In this document: positions 1 through 5,079 of the stretch, in pieces | How positions within the stretch are numbered: position 1 is the first letter of the stretch | Layout: every line of letters starts with the position of its first letter | Source: Gammaproteobacteria bacterium | GTDB taxonomy: Bacteria; Pseudomonadota; Gammaproteobacteria; Eutrophobiales; Eutrophobiaceae | Length of the DNA: 5,112 nt | Assembly: GCA_004356415.1 (NCBI GenBank) | Contig: SMWN01000046.1 | Span: 1-5,112 of the forward strand | Direction of reading: 5' to 3' | The notes under the pieces: generated by a model | What the model saw: the letters and a program-made list of their open reading frames with translations, nothing else | Database searches by the model: none | What the model was told of the DNA's origin: nothing | Made by a program: the position numbers and the translations under genes

Positions 1-23
1 CAAGCGCCCTGATTTAGTTAACT

Positions 24-428
24 TCAACTTGATGACTCATAGGCATCAAGCCATTCCAGAAAGTCCAGTTCTTCACTGATTTCAGGGTCTTCGTTGAAAT
101 CGAAACCTTCAAGCGTCGAAACCAGCGCCCGGTTCTCCCGGGTTTGATTCTCTTTGGCAAGACTTTGTCCATCTGTTGATACTGGTGTCACTGGAATAAA
201 GTTGTAAACAACCACTGCGAGACAGACCGTTGCAATCGCACCCGCAGGGAAAAACATCCAGCTAAAGTTCTTTTTCGCCTTCTTGGCCGATGTCTGTTGG
301 CATTCTAGTGCCTGGTAACGTGCCTGAGTAATCGCAGATAAATCTCGTGCGTTGATATTATCCACACTTTCTTTCAATTCTGATTTGATAGCGTCAACAA
401 ATTGTTGATCTTTATCTTGCATAGTCAT
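24..428 (-). CDS. Putative single-pass membrane anti-sigma factor (DUF3619-like)
   Basis: Predicted inner-membrane protein of 134 residues, probably the anti-sigma partner of the sigma factor encoded just upstream. Residues 1-54 are a polar, probably cytoplasmic segment ending in a Lys-rich patch (KKAKK, 49-53). Residues 55-77 form one hydrophobic helix. The remaining 57 residues should lie in the periplasm, and the last 31 (104-134) hold 11 Asp/Glu and no Lys or Arg. The chosen start is the ATG at 428: it overlaps the sigma stop codon as ATGA and has GGAG ten bases upstream. A TTG six bases earlier and an ATG six bases later are also in frame. The overlap implies translational coupling, as is usual for sigma/anti-sigma pairs. 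The topology and the acidic tail ending in a WLD motif recall DUF3619 proteins encoded beside ECF sigma genes in other proteobacteria, but no zinc-binding anti-sigma motif (HxxxCxxC) is present. The role is inferred from position and topology. Confidence 0.72.
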   Translation of the reverse strand: MTMQDKDQQFVDAIKSELKESVDNINARDLSAITQARYQALECQQTSAKKAKKNFSWMFFPAGAIATVCLAVVVYNFIPVTPVSTDGQSLAKENQTRENRALVSTLEGFDFNEDPEISEELDFLEWLDAYESSS

Positions 429-976
429 AACCAATCATCTCCAAGCTTCTCACGTAAAACATGTACCGCCCTTGAATAGTGTGTCTTAACACTTCCACCC
501 GAACATTTCATTATTTGCGCAGTCTGCTTCACATCATATCCTTCCAGCGTTCTCAACAAGAAAGCCTGTTGCTGACGCAAAGGTAAATCTCGAATTACAC
601 TGTCAAGCATAGCAACACGTCTGCCAGAATGCACTTCCTGTTCTGGTGTTTTTCCATATACATCCTTCACATTTTGCATTGGGTCTTCATTCTCATCACC
701 ATGATGCTGAGAATGATGACGGCCAAACCAGCCACGAAATCTTTCTCTCACCGCATTTCGTCGGTACCAGTCAACGATCATCCTGTGCAAGATGGTATGG
801 AACAAAGGACCCCATTCCTCTGGTTTCCTGGCGGCATATTTATCCACCAATTTATACATGGCATCCTGCAGAATATCCAGCGCATCATCCCTGTTTCCTG
901 TTGAGATCTCAGCGATTCGAAAAGCACGTTTTTCTACATCAGCAAAAAAACCTTCTAGTTCAAGATTACGTTCCAG
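425..976 (-). CDS. ECF-type RNA polymerase sigma factor, probable CTG start
   Basis: Sigma-70 family factor of the short two-domain type, about 183 residues with the start used here. It would direct RNA polymerase to a small regulon. Region 2 spans about residues 8-85 and includes GNRDDALDILQDAMYKLVDK and MIVDWYRRNAVRERF, the latter matching the -10 recognition helix. Region 4 spans about 124-182, with DLPLRQQQAFLLRTLEGYD followed by a helix-turn-helix (QTAQIMKCSGGSVKTHYSRA). The linker at 86-98 is His- and acid-rich (RHHSQHHGDENED). The first in-frame ATG (859) lies inside region 2, so starting there would delete a conserved helix. Open frame continues to a TAA at 1004-1006, and no ATG, GTG or TTG occurs between. 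A CTG at 974-976 sits six bases after AGGGGA and gives a full-length N terminus. It follows the 259-residue protein gene by 45 bases and overlaps the anti-sigma gene. The sigma assignment is firm; the start is inferred. Confidence 0.9.
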   Translation of the reverse strand: MERNLELEGFFADVEKRAFRIAEISTGNRDDALDILQDAMYKLVDKYAARKPEEWGPLFHTILHRMIVDWYRRNAVRERFRGWFGRHHSQHHGDENEDPMQNVKDVYGKTPEQEVHSGRRVAMLDSVIRDLPLRQQQAFLLRTLEGYDVKQTAQIMKCSGGSVKTHYSRAVHVLREKLGDDWL

Positions 977-982
977 TGTATT

Positions 983-988
983 TCCCCT
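983..988 (-). promoter_or_regulatory. Ribosome binding site AGGGGA of the sigma gene
   Basis: The minus strand reads AGGGGA, then AATACA, then CTG. This strong Shine-Dalgarno core is six bases from the CTG codon and has no ATG, GTG or TTG in the sigma frame within reach. It is the main reason for placing the sigma start at 976. Confidence 0.65.
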
Positions 989-1021
989 GATCTTTTTACT
1001 GGCTTAAATGAATTGACCTGT

Positions 1022-1801
1022 TTATCTCTTTTGCCTGCTATCACGCCGTTGCTCTTGTCTCTGACCATGCATTCCACCATTCTTGCTGCCTCGCCTTTCA
1101 CTGCGTCTTCCTTCCCACTGTTTCAAACGTTGCCTGAATGTATCCTTCTGTGTGGGGGTCATGCCTTTCATCTTTTCTTTTATCCGCGTTTCCTTGAACG
1201 ATCTTCTTTCTTCAGGACTCATGTCTTTTATCCTGTCATGCATTCGTATACGTCTTTGCATACCCGCCTGAAATCTCTCTTTTTGTTCAGGAGACATGCT
1301 CTTCATTCTCTCGGTCATATGTGCTTCTCTGAATGCCTTTCTTTCATCCGGAGACATATTTTTAAGTTTTTCGCGCATTTGCCTCTGACGCATGTGTCTA
1401 CGCTCTTGCATCCGCGCCTGAACTTTTTCTCTCTGCTCAGGAGACATGTCCTTCATTCTTTCAGCGACACGCTTTTGTCGGTATGCCCTTCTCTCCTGCA
1501 GCGTCATATCTCTGGTTTTCTCACGCATCTCCTCGCGGAATGCTCTGAGTTCAACCTTTTCCTCATCAGTAAAATCGGTACGTCTGTCGCTAGCACGTCT
1601 ATCACTTCTGGCCTCCTGCTGACTTTTGTTGACCATATTTTCATTAACCATAGTTTCATTAACTATAGTTTCATTAACTGGGGTAGTTCCATCTTCAGCC
1701 AGTAAGATTGAGGGAAACATCAATAGACCAAGACTTATCGAAAATACCAATTTTGGGGAGTGGATTTTCGCCAGGCTTGTTTTAATGTGATTGAGTTTCA
1801 T
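1022..1801 (-). CDS. Exported Met/Arg-rich SPEQ-repeat protein (Spy/CpxP- or DUF3106-like)
   Basis: Periplasmic protein of 259 residues with no assignable reaction. The start ATG follows AGGGA at six bases. A Sec signal peptide with a long basic n-region ends near LLA35-ED. Next comes a short repeat linker (VNETI, VNETM, VNENM, VNKS; 42-59), then a very charged, probably all-helical region (about 76-233). This contains seven related modules starting with DFTDEE, DMTLQE, DMSPEQ, NMSPDE, SMSPEQ, DMSPEE and GMTPTQ. The modules are amphipathic, Arg/Lys/Glu-rich and Met-rich (16 Met in residues 92-214), and the C-terminal tail is basic. M-S-P-E-Q-R is close to the LTxxQ motif of the periplasmic chaperones Spy and CpxP and to the SPEQR repeats of DUF3106 proteins, which are also encoded next to ECF sigma genes. 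A chaperone-like or metal-related envelope-stress role is inferred. The gene lies between the GDRID-repeat gene and the sigma gene in the same direction. Confidence 0.8.
   Translation of the reverse strand: MKLNHIKTSLAKIHSPKLVFSISLGLLMFPSILLAEDGTTPVNETIVNETMVNENMVNKSQQEARSDRRASDRRTDFTDEEKVELRAFREEMREKTRDMTLQERRAYRQKRVAERMKDMSPEQREKVQARMQERRHMRQRQMREKLKNMSPDERKAFREAHMTERMKSMSPEQKERFQAGMQRRIRMHDRIKDMSPEERRSFKETRIKEKMKGMTPTQKDTFRQRLKQWEGRRSERRGSKNGGMHGQRQEQRRDSRQKR
1103..1510 (-). repeat. Degenerate SPEQ-module array with alternating unit lengths
   Basis: This codes for residues 98-233 of the 259-residue protein. Unit lengths are 20, 30, 20, 25 and 20 residues, then a last partial unit. The 20-residue units carry E-R-R/K-A/S-Y/F-R/K after the SP motif, and the longer ones carry Q-R/K-E/D-x-V/F-Q/R. 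The array is thus three two-module super-units of 50, about 45 and about 41-45 residues. The DNA copies have diverged but share a recurring CAGGAGACATG-like core on the plus strand. Confidence 0.7.
1625..1678 (-). repeat. 15-bp tandem repeat coding for VNETx linker
   Basis: On the minus strand three nearly identical 15-base units (GTTAATGAAACTATA and close variants) are followed by a degenerate partial unit. They encode VNETI, VNETM, VNENM and VNKS directly after the signal peptide of the 259-residue protein. A 15-base unit keeps the frame, so copy number could vary without breaking the gene. Confidence 0.85.
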
Positions 1802-1838
1802 GATGTTTCCCTCATTTCCATTTAACAGTCTTCTTTGT

Positions 1839-1880
1839 GATAGCGTGCTACAAATTTTGTTCCACTCAGGTTGCGCTATC
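1839..1880. repeat. Nested inverted repeat between the two repeat-protein genes
   Basis: GATAGCG at 1839-1845 is the exact reverse complement of CGCTATC at 1874-1880. Between them ACAAA-T-TTTGT (1850-1860) forms a second, smaller inverted repeat. The element lies in the 111-base gap between the stop of the GDRID-repeat gene and the start of the SPEQ-repeat gene. It has no following U-run on the minus strand, so it does not look like an intrinsic terminator. An operator, an RNA processing or stabilising hairpin, or chance are all possible. Confidence 0.4.
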
Positions 1881-1912
1881 TTTAGACTATTTTCAATTAC
1901 CCTATATTTTAA

Positions 1913-2662
1913 TTACCTATGTGCTCTGGCTCCACCATTACTGGCGACACGGTGGCTTTTACGATCTAAACGATGATTGACACGATCACCTTTTCTGTCC
2001 AGACGTCGATCAATGTGATCACCTTTACGTTCCAGTCGATCTGCGACCCTATCATGGCCTGCATCTCGGGCATGATCGGCACGTCTATCAAAACGATCTT
2101 CGACACGATCACCCCTGTGATCCAGACGACGATCTATGCGGTCTCCTCTCTTATCCAGGCGATGTTCGCGTCTATCTGCATGATGTTCACGATGTTCCTG
2201 TCTCTTTTCACGATGCACCTGCCGTTGTTCCGGAGTCATATTCTCAAGTCTTTCACGACGTCTTTCCCTGAATGCTCGTCTTTCTTCATCAGATAGATTG
2301 GCATAACGTTCGCGTCGATTTTCTCTTTTCTCAAGACGTCTATCAATACGATCGCCTTTATTATCCATGCGATCTTCAATACGATCACCTTTGTTATCAA
2401 GCCGTTCATTAATCGCATCACCCTTATTTTCTAATCGCTCCGCCAGTTTATCTTTTCCGGCATCACTTGCCCGATCAGCACGCGTATCAAAACGTTCCTC
2501 AATACGATCACCTCTGTTATCCAGGCGTTCGTTGATTCTTTCGCCTTTGTTATCGAGCCGTTCATCAATTCTGTCACCCCGATCTTCAGCAAGCGTCGGC
2601 ATAGCGAATATGCCGATAACTAAACCCGACGCTAACTTTGTTATAAATGTGTTGTTTTTCAT
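1913..2662 (-). CDS. Exported GDRID hendecad-repeat protein
   Basis: Exported protein of 249 residues with no known function that I can assign. The start is the ATG at 2662, six bases after GGAG; an in-frame TTG at 2674 lies upstream of that site and is less likely. The signal peptide ends near TLA25-ED. Residues 29-113 and 173-235 are 11-residue repeats of the form G-D-R-I-x-x-R-L-D-x-K. Ile and Leu/Phe/Met recur at positions 4 and 8, giving a long helix with a narrow hydrophobic stripe. Each half includes one aberrant unit (A-D-x-A-x-D-A-G-x-D) and one eight-residue unit. Residues 114-172 interrupt the repeats with LSDEERRAF and MTPEQR, like the modules of the neighbouring protein, then a His/Arg-rich stretch. 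Similar GDRI-repeat proteins are known to me only as uncharacterised exported proteins. It is the first gene of the sigma operon, so it should be the most directly exposed to the upstream promoter. Structural, polyanion-binding or stress-protective roles are speculative. Confidence 0.8.
   Translation of the reverse strand: MKNNTFITKLASGLVIGIFAMPTLAEDRGDRIDERLDNKGERINERLDNRGDRIEERFDTRADRASDAGKDKLAERLENKGDAINERLDNKGDRIEDRMDNKGDRIDRRLEKRENRRERYANLSDEERRAFRERRRERLENMTPEQRQVHREKRQEHREHHADRREHRLDKRGDRIDRRLDHRGDRVEDRFDRRADHARDAGHDRVADRLERKGDHIDRRLDRKGDRVNHRLDRKSHRVASNGGARAHR
1958..2146 (-). repeat. GDRID block, copy B (basic, His-containing)
   Basis: This codes for residues 173-235 and aligns without gaps to residues 40-102 of the same protein. 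By hand count 40 of 63 positions are identical, including the odd A-D-x-A-x-D-A-G-x-D unit and the eight-residue unit. Many Asn and Glu of copy A are Arg or His here: about net +4 with five His, against about net -3 with none in copy A. Confidence 0.85.
2324..2578 (-). repeat. GDRID hendecad array including block copy A
   Basis: This codes for residues 29-113: seven 11-residue (33-base) units plus one eight-residue unit. Consensus G-D-R-I-x-E-R-L-D-N-K. Residues 40-102 (2357-2545) form the block that recurs at 1958-2146. Recurrent plus-strand strings such as TTATCCAGGCG and ACGATCACC show the repeats at DNA level. Confidence 0.85.
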
Positions 2663-2698
2663 GCCATTCTCCAATGTATTATTTGAGCTACATAGTCA

Positions 2699-2727
2699 AT
2701 AACGCAGCAACATCGAAATGGTTGACA
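2699..2727 (-). promoter_or_regulatory. Candidate ECF-sigma promoter of the four-gene operon
   Basis: The minus strand reads TGTCAAC (2727-2721), sixteen bases, then CGTTAT (2704-2699). An AAC-containing -35 and a CGT-containing -10 sixteen bases apart is the general layout of many ECF promoters, for example the TGAAAC-N16-CGTA type. A start about seven bases on would give a leader of roughly 30 bases before the ATG at 2662. Recognition by the operon's own sigma factor is inferred. Confidence 0.45.
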
Positions 2728-2737
2728 AGATTTGGTG

Positions 2738-2752
2738 AAAAAACTCAAAAAA
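2738..2752. promoter_or_regulatory. Two spaced A/T tracts upstream of the operon promoter
   Basis: Two runs of six A on the plus strand (2738-2743 and 2747-2752) have centres nine bases apart, near helical phase. They lie 11-25 bases upstream of the candidate minus-strand -35 element, the position of an UP element that contacts the polymerase alpha subunit, and may also bend DNA. The intergenic stretch 2663-2822 otherwise shows no gene. Confidence 0.35.
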
Positions 2753-2822
2753 GCTTACTATCCTTAATATTCATAAATACTCAGGGGCTTCATCATCTTA
2801 AGACCAGACGTTAGTAGACAGT

Positions 2823-3785
2823 ATGATTTTTAATCTGCCACAATTGGGTTGGAAGCCCTGCTTCCAGCAACAAATAAGTCCAGAGGAAGAAAACAGGAGT
2901 TATCCCGCCCGCATCGCACAAATCCATCGGAGCCACTGTATTGTCTGGAGCAATAAAGGCATTGAAACCTTTGAGATTGGTGTGTTCAGTGATCCGAAGG
3001 ATATGGCGGTGGGTGACTGGATACTGATACCCAATGGAGGCGAACGCCCGCTACGTATATTTGAACGAGAAACAGTTCTTGTCCGTAAAGCGGCAGGACA
3101 GCGGAAACATGATCAGTTGATCGCTGCCAATGTAGATACCCTGTTTATTGTCACCTCCTGCAATCAGGATTTTAATGCCTCGCGTATCGAACGTTACCTG
3201 GCACTGGCCGCAGAAGCCAGGATTCGACCAGTGATTGTTCTGACCAAGATGGATTTGTCCGACGATAGTGACTCATATAAAAATGAAGCACTGAAATTGC
3301 AGAATGACATACGTGTTGAATGTGTCAACGCCGAAGACGAATCAAGTTTGGCTGCCCTGAAAACATTTTGCACCAAAGGCCATACCATTGCACTGATCGG
3401 TTCTTCTGGTGTCGGCAAATCTACATTGATCAATAATCTGACGGATGCCGATCAATTAACGGAAAAAATCAGTGAAGAAGATGGCAAAGGTAAACACACA
3501 ACCACATCACGATCACTACATCTATTGCAGGACGGCGGCATCCTTATCGATACACCGGGAATAAGGGAATTAAAACTCACAGAAACAGAATCAGGCATAG
3601 AAGATACCTTTGAAGATGTTACCCAGTTTCTCGGTATCTGCAAATTTAAAAACTGCCAACACGAAACGGAAACAGGTTGTGCAATCAAGACAGCTTTAGA
3701 AAGTGGTGAACTTGATCTACGTCGCTGGGAAAGTTATCAGAAATTACAAGGCGAACAGGAACAACATTATTCATTTAAAAAATAA
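2823..3785 (+). CDS. rsgA: Small ribosomal subunit-dependent GTPase RsgA (YjeQ family)
   Basis: Cytoplasmic GTPase of 320 residues that acts late in 30S subunit maturation and hydrolyses GTP when bound to the subunit. It has an N-terminal OB-fold-like region (about 25-85). The GTPase motifs are in the circularly permuted order typical of the family: G4 TKMD (141-144), G5 near NA (169-170), G1 GSSGVGKST (193-201), G2 in GKHTTTS (223-229), then G3 DTPG (243-246). A C-terminal zinc site follows, with C273, C278, H280 and C286 in the family spacing C-x4-C-x-H-x5-C. Length is normal for the family and all key residues are present. The ATG at 2823 has only a weak ribosome binding site. It is transcribed away from the sigma operon and converges on the methyltransferase gene. 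Some gammaproteobacteria have two rsgA-like genes, and whether this is the main copy cannot be told here. Confidence 0.95.
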   Translation: MIFNLPQLGWKPCFQQQISPEEENRSYPARIAQIHRSHCIVWSNKGIETFEIGVFSDPKDMAVGDWILIPNGGERPLRIFERETVLVRKAAGQRKHDQLIAANVDTLFIVTSCNQDFNASRIERYLALAAEARIRPVIVLTKMDLSDDSDSYKNEALKLQNDIRVECVNAEDESSLAALKTFCTKGHTIALIGSSGVGKSTLINNLTDADQLTEKISEEDGKGKHTTTSRSLHLLQDGGILIDTPGIRELKLTETESGIEDTFEDVTQFLGICKFKNCQHETETGCAIKTALESGELDLRRWESYQKLQGEQEQHYSFKK

Positions 3786-3817
3786 ATACCGATGAATGTC
3801 TGCTTTCCTATTTATTT
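3780..3817. terminator. Weak A/T inverted repeat between convergent genes
   Basis: AAATAAATA (3780-3788) and TATTTATTT (3809-3817) are exact reverse complements around a 20-base loop. The element spans the rsgA stop and reaches the methyltransferase stop. The position suits a bidirectional terminator, but the stem contains only A-T pairs and would be weak. Confidence 0.3.
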
Positions 3818-4565
3818 AGTGTTTCCCCGTCAGGGGGACAAACACTACAGATAAAACGTCTCGTTGTTCGATCTCACCATCAGCGCCTTTCGTTAAGATC
3901 CTGAGGGACTGAGCCTGCCCTTGCTTGCCCACCGGAATAACTAATCGTCCACCTGGTTTTAATTGTTGAATAAGCTGCTCCGGGATATGTTCCGCAGCCG
4001 CAGTTACTAAAATAGCATCAAAGGGGGCATGTTCGGACCAGCCATGATAACCATCACCAATCTTTACCGTAACATTGTCATAACCCAGATCCTGTAAAAG
4101 TGACTTTGCTTCCAGTCCCAGGGGCTCTATGATCTCAATGCTATAAACATGGCTTGCCAACTCAGACAATATGGCCGCCTGATAACCTGAACCTGTGCCA
4201 ACTTCCAACACCACGGACTCGGAAGTCACCGCAGCCAGATCAGTCATCAGGGCAACAATATAAGGTTGGGAAATGGTTTGCTTATGACTTATCGGCAATG
4301 CTGTATTCTCGTAAGCATATTGCTGACTATCTGGCGGGACAAATTTATGCCGAGGAACTGCCATCATCGCCTCCTCCACCTGCTTGTCCAGAGATACATT
4401 GCCCGTATAGGATTTTGTCATCTCTACCATTTGCTTGATCTCAGCAAGCATTTGCTGACGTTTTTTCTGATAGGCATCCTCTGCAAAGGTATTCGTCACC
4501 GACATTGTCACCATCACTCCCAGTAGTGCAATCCTTAGTGGTAATTTCATCGAAATTATTGGCAT
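3816..4565 (-). CDS. pcm: Protein-L-isoaspartate O-methyltransferase with signal peptide
   Basis: SAM-dependent methyltransferase that methylates isoaspartyl residues in damaged proteins so that they can revert to Asp. The 249-residue protein has family motifs QTISQPYIVA (96-105), the SAM-binding loop VLEVGTGSGYQ (119-129), FDAILVTAAAEHIP (182-195) and LKPGGRLVIPVG (202-213), and ends with VPLTG. Unusually, residues 6-28 look like a Sec signal peptide: MKLPLR, a hydrophobic stretch, and a likely cleavage after TFA28, followed by a Lys-rich helical lead. No lipoprotein Cys is present. Two starts are possible, ATG 4565 (used here) and ATG 4550, which gives a more typical signal peptide; neither has a clear ribosome binding site. 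The gene starts 22 bases after the L,D-transpeptidase stop and is probably co-transcribed with it. The enzyme family is certain, but location and use of SAM outside the cytoplasm are open. Confidence 0.92.
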   Translation of the reverse strand: MPIISMKLPLRIALLGVMVTMSVTNTFAEDAYQKKRQQMLAEIKQMVEMTKSYTGNVSLDKQVEEAMMAVPRHKFVPPDSQQYAYENTALPISHKQTISQPYIVALMTDLAAVTSESVVLEVGTGSGYQAAILSELASHVYSIEIIEPLGLEAKSLLQDLGYDNVTVKIGDGYHGWSEHAPFDAILVTAAAEHIPEQLIQQLKPGGRLVIPVGKQGQAQSLRILTKGADGEIEQRDVLSVVFVPLTGKH

Positions 4566-4587
4566 AAGTTATACATAAGGATAGCAG

Positions 4588-5079
4588 TTATTCCTCAACA
4601 ATATTCACGCCAGTTTCTGTCTCAACCAGATCAAATAATTCGATCATGTCATTATTCCGCATACGCACACAGCCTCTTGAACCGGGTACGCCCATGGCGA
4701 GATCATCCGGACCACCGTGGATATAAATATAGCGATCATAACTATCGACATTGCCACCTTTATTTCTGCCTGTTTCACAACCACTGAGCCAGAGAATGCG
4801 TGTCAATATCCAGTCTCTGTCTGGAAATTGCTCACGTAGTTCAGGATGATACATTTCGCCGCAAGGTTCTCTGCCAACGAAGACAGTGTTTGCATCACAA
4901 CCTGCACCAATCTTTTCACGGATAAAGTGTTTTCCCCTGGGTGTACATCCACTGTCCATCTGTTCACCCGGGCCATTCTTTGCAGTCGAGATGGTGTATT
5001 GCTTAACAACATCATTGCCTTCGAACAATGTAAGTGTTTGACTACTGATATTGATTTCAATGTGCTTATCTTGATTCAT
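4588..5079 (-). CDS. L,D-transpeptidase family protein (YkuD fold), no signal peptide
   Basis: Protein of 163 residues with the YkuD catalytic domain, which forms 3-3 peptidoglycan cross-links or attaches lipoproteins using an active-site Cys. The domain begins at once (IEINISSQTLTLFEG, 7-21), with the family's STAKNGPGE and CTPRGKHFI segments. The catalytic region is H121-G-G, then S134-R-G-C137-V-R139, fitting the H-x(n)-S-x-G-C-x-R/N motif, with C137 as the predicted nucleophile; HGG replaces the common HGT. Four further Cys (45, 61, 73, 101) are present. The ATG at 5079 follows AAGGTG by about four bases. No signal peptide or membrane helix is visible. A group of short YkuD proteins with this architecture exists in proteobacteria, so truncation is unlikely, but how it would reach peptidoglycan is unclear. 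The isoaspartyl methyltransferase gene follows 22 bases downstream. Promoter sequence would lie mostly beyond the window edge. Confidence 0.9.
   Translation of the reverse strand: MNQDKHIEINISSQTLTLFEGNDVVKQYTISTAKNGPGEQMDSGCTPRGKHFIREKIGAGCDANTVFVGREPCGEMYHPELREQFPDRDWILTRILWLSGCETGRNKGGNVDSYDRYIYIHGGPDDLAMGVPGSRGCVRMRNNDMIELFDLVETETGVNIVEE

Noticed and set aside
1..23. Terminator after the anti-sigma gene
   Set aside because: Only a short GTTAAC palindrome is visible, and the window ends before any full hairpin and U-run could be judged.
629..1007. Plus-strand open frames overlapping the sigma gene
   Set aside because: They are antisense to conserved sigma regions 2 and 4 and have no supporting signals.
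1013..1705. 230-residue open frame on the plus strand
   Set aside because: It is antisense to the SPEQ-repeat gene; Arg/Glu/Lys-rich repeat codons give few stops on the other strand. It has no ribosome binding site, domain or coherent protein composition.
1854..1864. GGAAC as the -35 of a second ECF promoter before the SPEQ-repeat gene
   Set aside because: The GGAAC (minus strand) is followed sixteen bases later by TATC rather than a CGT/GTC-type -10, so support is poor.
1913..2578. The 33-base periodic DNA as a CRISPR array or iteron origin
   Set aside because: Repeats are degenerate, contiguous without spacers, in frame, and encode a regular protein motif.
1973..2702. Plus-strand open frames of about 107 and 111 residues opposite the GDRID gene
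   Set aside because: Their Ser/Ile-rich periodic sequence is the complement of the 33-base repeats. The minus-strand protein has a signal peptide, ribosome binding site and coherent repeats.
2722..2750. TTGACA as the sigma-70 promoter of rsgA
   Set aside because: The hexamer is perfect, but no acceptable -10 lies 16-18 bases downstream (TCAAAA at 17). A pair such as TTGGTG-N18-TACTAT (2732-2761) is possible but too weak to annotate.
3194..3688. Minus-strand open frames inside rsgA
   Set aside because: They lie opposite the GTPase motifs, which are clearly coding on the plus strand.
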